IMG/VR virus record: IMGVR_UViG_3300044994_000560
Span: 1-24,656 of that record
Direction: 5' to 3' (one strand)
DNA: 24,656 nt
From: a virus
The position numbers were made by a program, and so were the translations under genes. Below, piece by piece: positions 6,426 to 13,814 of the stretch. Within the stretch, counting starts at the first letter, position 1. Each line of letters starts with the position of its first letter. The notes beneath the pieces were generated by a model that saw only the letters and a program-made list of their open reading frames with translations, was not told where the DNA came from and ran no database searches.

Positions 6426-7963
6426 AACCCATAGACCGTCAGGCTATAAAAGACTGGGCCGACTATGTGGCACAAATCAGAGCCGCTACTCCCGTAGAAC
6501 ACAACGAGCCTTATGCCGACAAGCTGAAACGCATTGCCAAACTGGAAGCCGACTTTGAAGCGTGGGCAAAGTATTATTTCCCAAAGTTTGCTTTTGCAGA
6601 ACCTGCCGAGTTCCACAAGAAATCGTCGCGTAAGTTCCTCAAAGAAGATCGCATTGTACATAGCCGCAAATGGGCACGCGGGCTTTCCAAGTCAACCAGA
6701 AGGATGATGGAGGTACTCTACAAGATCTTCGCCCAGAAATGCCGCCTCAACATACTGCTCATATCCAAATCAGAAACCAACGCCATCAGGCTCTTGGCTC
6801 CCTACAAAGGGCAGCTGGAAGGCAATCAACGTCTGATCAATGACTATGGCGCTCAGGTAACGCTGGGCAAGTGGACTGAAGATGAGTTTGTAACACAGTC
6901 GGGCTGTGCCTTCAGAGCAGTCGGTGCCAACCAGAACCCAAGGGGTGCCAGGCTCGATGAATTGCGTATCAATGGCATCATCTTCGACGATATTGATGAT
7001 GATGAGGTATGCCGCAATACCGACAGGCTCGATGAAAGGTGGCAATGGATCCAGGAGGCAGTAATACCTACAGTAGATATTTCTGCTCCCTATTTTATAG
7101 TCTTTGACAACAACGTTATAGCTGAAGACAGCATTGCCGTAAGAGCCGCCAAAATAGCCACCTATAGCGAAACCGTCAACATCCGCGATGAAAACGGCAT
7201 CAGTACCTGGCCACAGAAAAACAGCGAGGAAGACATTGACTTCATTCTCAGCATCATCAGCTATGAGTCAGGTCAAAAAGAGTACTTCAACAACCCCATG
7301 TCGGCCGGAAAAACCTTCCCCGAAGTGCATTGGGGAGCATGTCCGCCTATCAGCTCACTGCCCTTTGTTGTCATCTATGCCGATCCGGCCAGCTCCAATA
7401 AAGATAAGCCCAGAGGCAAAAAGGCTGCCAACAACAGCATGAAAGCAGTATTTGCTGTAGGCAGCAATGGCAGCAAATTCTACATCTATAGCGGATTTCT
7501 CGATAACATGAGCAACAGCGACTTTATTGAATGCGCTTATCAGACATTCGACTATGCAGCAAGGGCAAAAATCAGGTATGTATATATCGAGAATAATACG
7601 CTTCAGGATCCATTCTACTCACAAGTGCTCATGCCGCTGATTGTAGATAAAGGCAAAGGGCGCGAATGCCTGCCTGTAGTACCCGACACCCGGTCAAAGC
7701 CCGATAAATGGTTCAGAATTGAAGCCAACCTGGAGCCCATCAACCGACTGGGTAACCTGATATTCAATATTGCAGAGCAAAATAATCCGCATTTAAAGCG
7801 CCTTGAAGCGCAGTTTAAATCGGCTAAACCCACCAGCTCATTACTGGATGGTCCTGACTGTATTGAAGGTGCTGTATTCATTATTAAACAAAAGATGGCC
7901 AACATCACCAGTGCTGCACATGTGCAGTTTGGCAAGCGCATCCCTCACTCTAAAAAATATTAA
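6422..7963 (+). CDS. Terminase large subunit
   Basis: This 513-residue packaging motor has an N-terminal ATPase with a divergent Walker A (ARGLSKST, residues 85-92), a coupling-type segment ILLISKSETNA (111-121), and a Walker B with acidic run GIIFDDIDDDE (185-195). The C-terminal RNase H-like nuclease shows the expected acidic residues: Asp321 in VIYADPAS, Glu390 in YVYIENN and Asp477/479 in LLDGPDCIEGA. It would translocate DNA into the prohead and cut at a full head, taking flanking host DNA as Mu does. The Walker A lacks the usual GxxGxGK(T/S) glycines but keeps Lys-Ser, as in many Mu-like large terminases. Confidence 0.9.
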   Translation: MKPIDRQAIKDWADYVAQIRAATPVEHNEPYADKLKRIAKLEADFEAWAKYYFPKFAFAEPAEFHKKSSRKFLKEDRIVHSRKWARGLSKSTRRMMEVLYKIFAQKCRLNILLISKSETNAIRLLAPYKGQLEGNQRLINDYGAQVTLGKWTEDEFVTQSGCAFRAVGANQNPRGARLDELRINGIIFDDIDDDEVCRNTDRLDERWQWIQEAVIPTVDISAPYFIVFDNNVIAEDSIAVRAAKIATYSETVNIRDENGISTWPQKNSEEDIDFILSIISYESGQKEYFNNPMSAGKTFPEVHWGACPPISSLPFVVIYADPASSNKDKPRGKKAANNSMKAVFAVGSNGSKFYIYSGFLDNMSNSDFIECAYQTFDYAARAKIRYVYIENNTLQDPFYSQVLMPLIVDKGKGRECLPVVPDTRSKPDKWFRIEANLEPINRLGNLIFNIAEQNNPHLKRLEAQFKSAKPTSSLLDGPDCIEGAVFIIKQKMANITSAAHVQFGKRIPHSKKY

Positions 7964-7964
7964 G

Positions 7965-8435
7965 ATGTTCATCACAGTAGAAGAACTGAAGACACACCTG
8001 TATCCAGAGATCGTCAACGAAGTAGCCCGGTACCCGGCAATGACCGATGATGAAGAGCCGGTACCCACCAATCCTGAAGAAAACGAAATAGCACTCACCG
8101 CCATACAAACAGCTATTTCAGAGGCCAACGGCTACATGAGCCGTTATGATACCGCCACTTTATTTAATGCCTCAGGAAGCGACAGAGACGCTCACCTGGT
8201 CAATCTCATTAAAGACATGGCCGTTTGGCACTTCATAGTATTGGCCAATGCCAATGTAGAACTGGCATTGCGCGAAAAACGATACGACAATGCCATTGAA
8301 TACCTGGTAAGAGTGCAAGCAGGCAAAGTAGTACCCAACTGGCCATATGTGCCACAGAATACCTCATTGCCCGGCGGCGGTGCAGGGCAAAGTGTAAAGT
8401 TCAATTCCAATACCAAAAGAAGTAATCATTACTGA
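7965..8435 (+). CDS. DUF1320 family protein (Mu gp36-like)
   Basis: This is 156 residues from the ATG at 7965, 1 nt after the terminase stop. The frame is open further upstream, but that part lies inside the terminase gene, so this start is preferred. It begins MFITVEELKTHLYPEIV and is helical (ALTAIQTAISEANGYMSRYD, LVNLIKDMAVWHFIVLANA), ending in a Gly/Asn-rich tail. This pattern fits DUF1320, the Mu gp36 family, a small structural or head-tail connector protein of Mu-like phages. In Mu the gene lies elsewhere in the late operon; here it sits between terminase and portal. Confidence 0.75.
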   Translation: MFITVEELKTHLYPEIVNEVARYPAMTDDEEPVPTNPEENEIALTAIQTAISEANGYMSRYDTATLFNASGSDRDAHLVNLIKDMAVWHFIVLANANVELALREKRYDNAIEYLVRVQAGKVVPNWPYVPQNTSLPGGGAGQSVKFNSNTKRSNHY

Positions 8436-9697
8436 TGAGAACAAAGAATCAAGAGCCAAGAAACAAGACACTTACTTCGGCAGCACAGCCGGGTATAGTT
8501 GTTCAGAAAATAACCATACGCCCTGTTGAGCGCAGCAGATCCGACGTTCAAAGCTGGCGAAAAGCGCATCAGGCGGCTGAAAGTTACAGCAAGCTGCGCC
8601 GGCAGTTGTACGACCTCTATTCTGATGTCATTGTGGATGGTTTCACCTCCGAAACCATGAACAAGCGAATCAGGGCAGTAACCAACGGCGGCATCATGTT
8701 TTTTGACAAGAGTGGAAAAGAAGTGGATGCAGTCACTAAATACATCTACAGTCTTGCATTTCATCATCTGCTAAAGGAAATAGCCCTCACCCACGCCTGG
8801 GGTGTAACCGTGCTGGAATATATACCGCAAACCAAAAGCTGGTATTCAGTGCCTCGAAAACACATCTGGCCCCACGATAAGAAGATTACCTGGGAACAAA
8901 GCGGTGGCGATGGCATACACTACAACCAACCGCCTGAAAGCAATTACATCGTACAAGTTGGTGATGACGACGATTTGGGCTATCTGCTCCGTGTAACACC
9001 GCTTGTGTTGTACAAGCGTGGCAATTTGGGCGATTGGGCACAGTTTGCCGAAATTTTTGGAATGCCCTTCAGAGAGTATCGCTACAATGGCTATGACGAG
9101 AAAACCCGTCAGGAACTGGAAGTAACTGCCGAAAAAACCGGTGGAGCAGCTTATGCCATACTACCACAAGAGGCTGAATTCAAAATCCATCCCAACAACA
9201 GCACCGGCAGCAAAGATGTGTACAATGGGTTTCATGACGCGGTAAATAAAGAGATCCTCATATCCATTCTGGGCAATACCGAAACCACCCAAAGCAGCAG
9301 CAGCAGTGGATACGCACAAAGCGAAACTCACCTGAAAACAGAAGCCGAGGTAAAGGACGACGACCGCCGCTGGGTAGAGCGCGTGCTCAATGAAAAGATT
9401 CTGCCCATTATGGCACTGCACGGCTGGCCGGTGGAAGGTGGCTATTTCGCATATCCTGAAGCCAAAAAACAGCTCACACTCGATGAAGAGCTGAAGCTGG
9501 CCGGAAGCATGCCCATAGCCCGCAAATACTTCTACGAGAAGTACAATATTCCTATGCCGGAGGCAAGTGATGAACTGGTTAGTCAGCAGTCGGCAGTCAG
9601 TACACCACTGAATGAGAGCCAAGAGTCAAGAACCAAGAACCAAGACTTGAAAAAGCCGAAGGAGCTGAGCGCAGAACATCACCGTTTTTTCGGTTAG
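8435..9697 (+). CDS. Portal protein, DUF935 / Mu gp29-like
   Basis: This 420-residue portal subunit would form the ring through which DNA passes. Recognisable parts are YSKLRRQLYDLYSDVIVDG and FTSETMNKRIRAVTNG at the N-terminus, a wing and stem region around HAWGVTVLEYIPQT, FAEIFGMPFREYRYN, and ISILGNTETTQSSSSSGYAQ with a helix after it. Residues 3-11 (TKNQEPRNK) and about 395-404 (SQESRTKNQD) are translated 7-bp repeats. The gene starts inside the previous stop (TGATG). It ends at TAG 9695-9697, straight after a T TTT TTC slippery site and before a strong hairpin, so some ribosomes may shift to -1 and continue into F. Confidence 0.85.
   Translation: MRTKNQEPRNKTLTSAAQPGIVVQKITIRPVERSRSDVQSWRKAHQAAESYSKLRRQLYDLYSDVIVDGFTSETMNKRIRAVTNGGIMFFDKSGKEVDAVTKYIYSLAFHHLLKEIALTHAWGVTVLEYIPQTKSWYSVPRKHIWPHDKKITWEQSGGDGIHYNQPPESNYIVQVGDDDDLGYLLRVTPLVLYKRGNLGDWAQFAEIFGMPFREYRYNGYDEKTRQELEVTAEKTGGAAYAILPQEAEFKIHPNNSTGSKDVYNGFHDAVNKEILISILGNTETTQSSSSSGYAQSETHLKTEAEVKDDDRRWVERVLNEKILPIMALHGWPVEGGYFAYPEAKKQLTLDEELKLAGSMPIARKYFYEKYNIPMPEASDELVSQQSAVSTPLNESQESRTKNQDLKKPKELSAEHHRFFG
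8447..8467 (+). repeat. Heptad array inside the portal N-terminus
   Basis: Three exact units, AATCAAG, AGCCAAG and AAACAAG, lie just after the portal start codon and are translated as NQEPRNK. The array is free of stop codons in all three plus-strand frames. Confidence 0.75.
9617..9644 (+). repeat. Heptad array inside the portal C-terminus
   Basis: Four units, AGCCAAG, AGTCAAG, AACCAAG and AACCAAG, are translated in the portal frame as part of SQESRTKNQD. The array lies about 40 nt before the candidate frameshift site and would form a flexible linker. Confidence 0.8.
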
Positions 9698-9714
9698 CCC
9701 CCAATGATGGGGGC
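9685..9714 (+). promoter_or_regulatory. Candidate -1 programmed ribosomal frameshift signal, portal to F
   Basis: The slippery heptamer T TTT TTC (9685-9691) is in register with the portal frame (codons CGT TTT TTC GGT TAG). A 6-nt spacer (CGGTTA) follows, then a perfect hairpin: GCCCCC (9697-9702), loop AATGAT, GGGGGC (9709-9714). A -1 slip avoids the TAG and enters a frame that is open from 9616 to the F stop at 11028. The fusion would be about 864 residues. Confidence 0.6.
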
Positions 9715-9768
9715 GTAACAGAACTTACTGCCGAATTATATGAGCAGCACTGTCAGCGATGCAATACT

Positions 9769-11028
9769 TTGTCCGATCCGCCGCATGTGGTCACTTTAAC
9801 ACAGCGCGAAGACGCCATTATTGACAGCGTGGTGCAGCATGTTTTTGCTCGTGCTGTGCCGGGTCGAAGCAAACTGCCATTTGACAGGAAGAGCACCCGT
9901 ATGATGGCCGAGACATTACTCAAGGCTATGGAAGATGGCTACGGCTCTGCATTGAGCGATCTCACACCAGGCACACCCGACTATAACATGATGCAGGCGC
10001 TGGGCAGAAACATCTATGTATTCTCTGCCGCTAAAAACTGGCAGATGTGCCGCGAAGTAACTCGCAACCTGGTAGAAGACGGGCAGGTAGTGAGCTTTGG
10101 TAAATTCAGGCAGAAAAGTGCTGAAACGCTCAAGCAATGGGTAGGACCCTGGTTGCAGGCAGAATACAGCCATGCCCTGGCAGCATCGCAAATGGCCAGC
10201 AACTGGGTAGCACTGGAAAACAGCCCTGCTACCAAATTGCGTTACCTCACCGTGAACGATAGGCGTGTAAGACCCTCACATGCCAAGCTGCATAATATCT
10301 GCCTGCCCAAAGACGATGCATTCTGGAATACCTGGTATCCGCCCAACGGATGGCTGTGCCGCTGCAATGTGATCAGCGACAGCTCAGGAAAGCTGACCGA
10401 TAAAAGCAAAATTGAATATCCTGATACCAAAGAAGCCCCGGAAGCTTTCAGGTTCAATCCCGGCAAGAAGAAAGTCATCTTCCCACCTGACCATCCATAC
10501 TACAACGCCACCTCCAAGGCTGATCTGGTGAAGGCTATTGCCGATATGCCAAGGGAGTATCAGTTTGATCGCATCTACAGCAATGAGAATGGTGGATATT
10601 TAGACAAGCATATCCTTTACAAACAGGGCGATGATACATATTTGCCCGAACTGGCCAAGTGGATAGCGCAGGAAGGCAAAGCAGTGGAATTGTTACCGGA
10701 GATACACTTCAGTGAAAAGGAGGTGCGAGAAAAAGTTTTTCCGGGATACAAACACCCCACCAAAAACCCCGACATGCGTATTGATGGGAAGTACTATGAT
10801 GCTAAGAAAGCAGATCCTACAGATGTGGACGAGGGTATATTCGACAATATTATTCGCAAAGCTAACCAAAAGGATGTGCATGGCGTAGTAATAATGGAAC
10901 ACCACAATATGCCAATGGATTTCTTAAAAAGAAGATCAAATGCTCGTTTAGCCAAACCAGAAATAACACTTCAAGAAATACTGTTCTACAGAGACAGAAA
11001 GTTGCTGTATAAAGCAAAAAAGGAGTAG
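9769..11028 (+). CDS. Head morphogenesis protein, Mu gpF-like, with C-terminal nuclease-like domain
   Basis: The N-terminal part (about residues 1-230 from this start) is the Mu F / SPP1 gp7 head morphogenesis family: KLRYLTVNDRRVRPSHAKLH and WYPPNGWLCRCNVISD are hallmark motifs. It is a minor head protein at the portal. Residues from about 290 on form a separate domain with NPDMRIDGKYYDAKKADP and IIRKANQKDVHGVVIMEHH, resembling the nuclease tips of CdiA-type or phage Barnase/EndoU/colicin-like toxins. The shown start is TTG; no ATG occurs until well inside the conserved region. The frame is open back to 9616, and the bases before the TTG encode protein-like sequence (LAPNDGGVTELTAELYEQ and a CQRC pair), so entry by -1 frameshift from the portal is the better explanation. 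Confidence 0.8.
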   Translation: MSDPPHVVTLTQREDAIIDSVVQHVFARAVPGRSKLPFDRKSTRMMAETLLKAMEDGYGSALSDLTPGTPDYNMMQALGRNIYVFSAAKNWQMCREVTRNLVEDGQVVSFGKFRQKSAETLKQWVGPWLQAEYSHALAASQMASNWVALENSPATKLRYLTVNDRRVRPSHAKLHNICLPKDDAFWNTWYPPNGWLCRCNVISDSSGKLTDKSKIEYPDTKEAPEAFRFNPGKKKVIFPPDHPYYNATSKADLVKAIADMPREYQFDRIYSNENGGYLDKHILYKQGDDTYLPELAKWIAQEGKAVELLPEIHFSEKEVREKVFPGYKHPTKNPDMRIDGKYYDAKKADPTDVDEGIFDNIIRKANQKDVHGVVIMEHHNMPMDFLKRRSNARLAKPEITLQEILFYRDRKLLYKAKKE

Positions 11029-11068
11029 CTAAATGCTACTCCTCTGGGTGTCCAGCCACGCAGGCTGG
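11021..11068 (+). terminator. Two back-to-back hairpins between F and G genes
   Basis: Hairpin 1: AGGAGTAGC (11021-11029), loop TAAAT, GCTACTCCT (11035-11043), a perfect 9-bp stem that contains the F stop codon. Hairpin 2: CCAGCC (11052-11057), loop ACGCA, GGCTGG (11063-11068). Hairpin 1 has an A-run before it but no T-run after it, so it may be a weak or decayed terminator or an mRNA-processing or stability element rather than a full stop. Confidence 0.5.
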
Positions 11069-11107
11069 CTCTTCCGCTCTTGCGAACGGCATAACAAATA
11101 TACAACC

Positions 11108-11662
11108 ATGCTTGAGATTTCACAAATATCGCCTGAAGATTTAACAAAAAAGCTGAAAGCTGTCATGCCCACCATTCCTTACAAGATTGGTGAAGTGGTA
11201 GTTAAATTCTCCATGAACCGCTTCAGTGAGCAGAACTGGGTGAACAACGGCACGCAGCCCTGGCAGTCAAGAAAGGCCAAAGGCAGAAGCAATACCGGCA
11301 GAGCCATACTGGTAAAATCAGGAAGATTGCGCCGCAGTGTGCGCATTGTCAGTACCACTTCCGATTCAGTAAAAGTAGGGTCTGACGTACCTTATGCAGG
11401 TGCACACAACGATGGCTTTAAGGGGTTGGTAACTGTGAGACCACACAGCCGCAGTCGCTTCAAAAAAACGAAGGAAACCTATACCACCAGAACCGGGAAA
11501 GAACGCAAACGCACCGTGCAAAGTATTGCCGCCACTTACCAGATAGGCGAACATAAACGCCGCATGAATATGCCACGCAGAAGGTTTCTAGGCGAAAGTC
11601 ATTATCAAACCAAACAAATCATTCGGATGATAGACGCTGAGATTATGAGAGCAATCAAATAG
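11108..11662 (+). CDS. Virion morphogenesis protein, Mu gpG-like
   Basis: This is 184 residues from the ATG at 11108. An upstream ATG at 11033 in the same frame would add a Trp/Cys-rich, unlikely extension through the hairpins. The protein resembles the Mu gpG / phage virion morphogenesis (tail completion) family: KIGEVVVKFSMNRFSEQNWV, SRKAKGRSNTGRAILVKSGR, LRRSVRIVSTTSDSVKVGSD followed by PYAGAHNDGF, and the closing MNMPRRRFLGES. It is very basic throughout. In Mu the G product acts in head-tail joining or tail completion. It follows F in the same order as in Mu. Confidence 0.8.
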   Translation: MLEISQISPEDLTKKLKAVMPTIPYKIGEVVVKFSMNRFSEQNWVNNGTQPWQSRKAKGRSNTGRAILVKSGRLRRSVRIVSTTSDSVKVGSDVPYAGAHNDGFKGLVTVRPHSRSRFKKTKETYTTRTGKERKRTVQSIAATYQIGEHKRRMNMPRRRFLGESHYQTKQIIRMIDAEIMRAIK

Positions 11663-11684
11663 ACCACAGAAATACATTATAAGC

Positions 11685-11712
11685 CGTGGACTATCAATCG
11701 TGGACTGTCGAC
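11685..11712. repeat. 7-bp repeat array, second family
   Basis: Units CGTGGAC, TATCAAT, CGTGGAC, TGTCGAC are in strict 7-bp register in the 79-bp gap between the G-like and tail-completion genes. No other element is apparent in that gap. Confidence 0.55.
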
Positions 11713-11741
11713 TTTACTACCCACTACTCAATACTTAAAAA

Positions 11742-12251
11742 ATGGAATCAATATTCTCAAAAATGTTTCTGGACATTACTGCCAGGATACAAACGGAGGT
11801 ACCTGAAATCAAATGGATTGACCAGGACTTTGGACAGCTTGAAAATTATGGCGACAGACCTTCGGTTTTGTTCCCTTGCTTGCTGCTCGACTTTGAAGAT
11901 ATGACCTTCAGCAACAAGGGTGAGCGCACTCAAATCGGAGAAGGGTCGGTACTCTTCAGGCTTGGATTTCAGCCCTGGAGCAACACCAACAGCGCTACTC
12001 CGGAGGTGTATAGAAAAAAGGCGATGCACTACTATGAACTGGAACATAAGCTCCATCAATGCCTGCAAGGGTATGGCACAGAAGAGTTCGGGCCGCTGAT
12101 CAGAACAAGTGCCGGCACTGAAGAGCGAAACGACAACCTGCGCGTGAGGCAAATCAGATACAGTGTGGTCAGTGATGACGACAGCGTACTGCCCGAAACT
12201 TCACCCATCCCGGAAGATACTGAGCCAATGATTACACTGAAGTTGAGGTAG
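11742..12251 (+). CDS. Putative neck / tail-completion protein
   Basis: This 169-residue protein starts MESIFSKMFLDITARIQTEV. It has a mixed alpha/beta core (PSVLFPCLLLDFEDMTFSNK, GEGSVLFRLGFQPWSN), a helix (YRKKAMHYYELEHKLHQCLQ) and a final strand block with an acidic, Pro-rich linker (DDDSVLPETSPIPEDTEP). Size, fold pattern and position after G fit a Mu gp37-like or tail-terminator family protein that caps the tail tube or joins head and tail. It is the last gene of the rightward late operon; the next gene faces it. The family is not certain. Confidence 0.6.
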   Translation: MESIFSKMFLDITARIQTEVPEIKWIDQDFGQLENYGDRPSVLFPCLLLDFEDMTFSNKGERTQIGEGSVLFRLGFQPWSNTNSATPEVYRKKAMHYYELEHKLHQCLQGYGTEEFGPLIRTSAGTEERNDNLRVRQIRYSVVSDDDSVLPETSPIPEDTEPMITLKLR

Positions 12252-12302
12252 ATTCAACAGTCAGATAGTTAGTGGACATGAACCAGCCTGCCCGCAGTAG
12301 GA

Positions 12303-12331
12303 AGCAAATCAAGACGGGAGACCGCTTTGCT
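12303..12331. terminator. Hairpin between convergent operons
   Basis: AGCAAA (12303-12308) pairs with TTTGCT (12326-12331), with an inner CGG-GAGA-CCG mini-hairpin. It lies between the end of the rightward late operon and the end of the leftward early operon and overlaps the last stop codon of the latter. It is a weak candidate for a bidirectional terminator; no long T-run is seen. Confidence 0.35.
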
Positions 12332-12764
12332 AAGGTTTTACCTCCGTTTCTTCCCTTTTGCTTTTCAGGAACATGGCCACAGCACCTAGCATTGTAGTTC
12401 CGGCAAACAGTGAGCCTATCAGCAACTTGTCATTATAAAGTAAAATGCCGGAAAGTAAAAAACCTGATATTACGATAATGAAAGCACAAACTATCCGTAT
12501 AATATCAATGGTGTACAATTTGCTGTTTACATCATTGACAAGCTTGATGCGGCTGTTTTCAAATGAATGCCTGTGATCTTGCTCCTTTTCTGATATTTTC
12601 ATCAGCCATGGAACTACTTCCGGATGTAATGCTTTGTACTTAGCCAATTCATCCGCAGACGGTAAGGGTGTGTCATCATGCTCATCAGATCTGATCAGCT
12701 GCATGCCATGTCCTGTTTTTGGATCGAGGATGTTGGCTTGCTGTTTAGATTTCTGCTTTGCCAT
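12330..12764 (-). CDS. DUF2335-like membrane protein
   Basis: This is a 144-residue protein. Residues 1-60 are polar; the segment YKALHPEVVPWLMKISEKEQ followed by DHRHSFE closely resembles the DUF2335 pattern (a helix with AEKEQxHRH before membrane spans). Two membrane segments follow at about 88-108 (IIRIVCAFIIVISGFLLSGI) and 114-133 (LLIGSLFAGTTMLGAVAMFL), with a basic cytoplasmic end. DUF2335 proteins are common in phages and genomic islands and have no proven role. At the far end of the early operon it could be a host-takeover or superinfection-exclusion factor, which is speculation. The start overlaps the previous stop by 1 nt (TAATG). Confidence 0.65.
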   Translation of the reverse strand: MAKQKSKQQANILDPKTGHGMQLIRSDEHDDTPLPSADELAKYKALHPEVVPWLMKISEKEQDHRHSFENSRIKLVNDVNSKLYTIDIIRIVCAFIIVISGFLLSGILLYNDKLLIGSLFAGTTMLGAVAMFLKSKREETEVKP

Positions 12765-13003
12765 TATAAAGCAAATTCTTCACTTCTTTTTTCCCAGCCT
12801 TTGGCAATATCTTTCTTCACCTGGTTGAAATCGCTTTTGAGCGCCCTTTTATCATCGTTTAAAGTACCTGCTTTTTCAATCATTTGATACCGACGAATAG
12901 TCGTATGCTCATTCGCCTTTTCTACTTCAGATACTCTATTTGCATTGAAAATGCCGGCCATGTCAGAAATGAAATTGGTTATTTTGATGATAGCAGAATT
13001 CAT
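12764..13003 (-). CDS. Small unknown early protein
   Basis: This is 79 residues from the ATG at 13003 (MNSAIIKITNFISDMAGIFN). An upstream ATG at 13078 would add a hydrophobic, less plausible 25 residues. The N-terminal 20 residues form an amphipathic helix. The remainder is charged and helical (VSEVEKANEHTTIRRYQMIE and KSDFNQVKKDIAKGWEKRSE). The stop overlaps the start of the DUF2335-like gene by one base, so the two are probably co-translated and may work together. No family was recognised. Confidence 0.55.
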   Translation of the reverse strand: MNSAIIKITNFISDMAGIFNANRVSEVEKANEHTTIRRYQMIEKAGTLNDDKRALKSDFNQVKKDIAKGWEKRSEEFAL

Positions 13004-13137
13004 AAAAAGCGTAATTGAACTGATTGGTAATTGCAAATATGCACTAATTATAAACACATTTACGGAAAGTTTGTGCAAAAGAATTTGTTAAAAAACCGTT
13101 TACTTTCGGTCTACCTCTTGTTAAGGTTTTGCAGAGC

Positions 13138-13263
13138 CTACTTCTTATCAGCCAGTTCTTGGGCTTTGCGGCCATCAGCAGCAATCTTTTTTCCTTGTAA
13201 GTGCCCCAATCATTCGTTTACAAAATACCAGTCGGTTAAAATCCCCTTCAGCGGGTAGCTGCA
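13138..13263 (-). pseudogene. Possible remnant of a small early gene
   Basis: The roughly 290-bp gap between the genes at 13003 and 13296 (both minus) holds a minus-strand reading CSYPLKGILTDWYFVNE, then TGA (13210-13212), then LGHLQGKKIAADGRKAQEL and ADKK before TAG at 13138. Both halves look protein-like and share one frame. A start-led 29-codon ORF in another frame overlaps the first half. This suggests a small gene broken by a stop or frameshift. The rest of the gap is AT-rich with nothing else evident. Confidence 0.3.
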
Positions 13264-13295
13264 TCACGTTGCTTAAGAATGACTATTTAGCTTTT

Positions 13296-13715
13296 TTAAT
13301 ACTCATTTTCAAATCTCCGCTGATGGAGCCAGGTTTCGGCGTATGGCTTGGCGGTGGGCTGCTGTGACTGCCATAGGTTATAACGGGTGAGTTTAATCAT
13401 TGCCAGCAACCGGTCGGCCTCAGACATTGCGTTCCATATCTTCTCACACTTCTTCTTACTGGATACTTTGTGGTCATACTTATTCCAGAAAGCTTCAAAA
13501 CTAAGATCTGTTGGCACCTGGGTTATTTTAACCTTGGAGTTGGTAAGCAAATGCCTGGCAGAGCGTTCTGTTATTGGCACTTTTGACATTAACTCCATCA
13601 GCTGGGCTGTATTGGAAATGTCGGTATGTTGCTCAAAGGCACACAATATGCCGTTGTCGGCGTAGGTGATAATGATGTGACCGCCAAAGCGAGGAGTTTC
13701 AATGATGTATTTCAT
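13296..13715 (-). CDS. Phage replication-type protein (small, C-terminal domain recognisable)
   Basis: This is a 139-residue protein. Residues 1-70 (MKYIIETPRFGGHIIITYAD) have no recognised family. Residues 73-139 (SFEAFWNKYDHKVSSKKKCE, then IWNAMSEADRLLAMI, ending PYAETWLHQRRFENEY) match the general pattern of the C-terminal domain found in phage and plasmid replication proteins and helicase-loader or DnaT-like factors: FWxxYxxKxxKKxxxxxW and a closing P-x-TWLxxxRWE-like motif. It may help recruit host replication enzymes after transposition. It is preceded by a CTAAAAATCTAAACT leader shared with the gene at 14138. Confidence 0.5.
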   Translation of the reverse strand: MKYIIETPRFGGHIIITYADNGILCAFEQHTDISNTAQLMELMSKVPITERSARHLLTNSKVKITQVPTDLSFEAFWNKYDHKVSSKKKCEKIWNAMSEADRLLAMIKLTRYNLWQSQQPTAKPYAETWLHQRRFENEY

Positions 13716-13730
13716 AGTTTAGATTTTTAG

Positions 13731-13786
13731 AGCCAAGAACCAAGAGTCAAGAAACAAGAGCCAAGAACCAAGAGATAAGAATCAAG
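13731..13786 (+). repeat. Longest heptad array (8 units)
   Basis: Eight contiguous 7-bp units: AGCCAAG, AACCAAG, AGTCAAG, AAACAAG, AGCCAAG, AACCAAG, AGATAAG, AATCAAG. They define the consensus A-R-Y-C-A-A-G. The array fills most of the gap between the genes at 13715 and 13815 (both minus). Confidence 0.85.
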
Positions 13787-13814
13787 ACTGCCGTCCGGGG
13801 TCTGTGGACTGAAA

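Noticed and set aside
11033-11107. Upstream ATG for the G-like gene
   Set aside because: The added residues are unlike the family start and are encoded by the double hairpin; ATG 11108 fits better.
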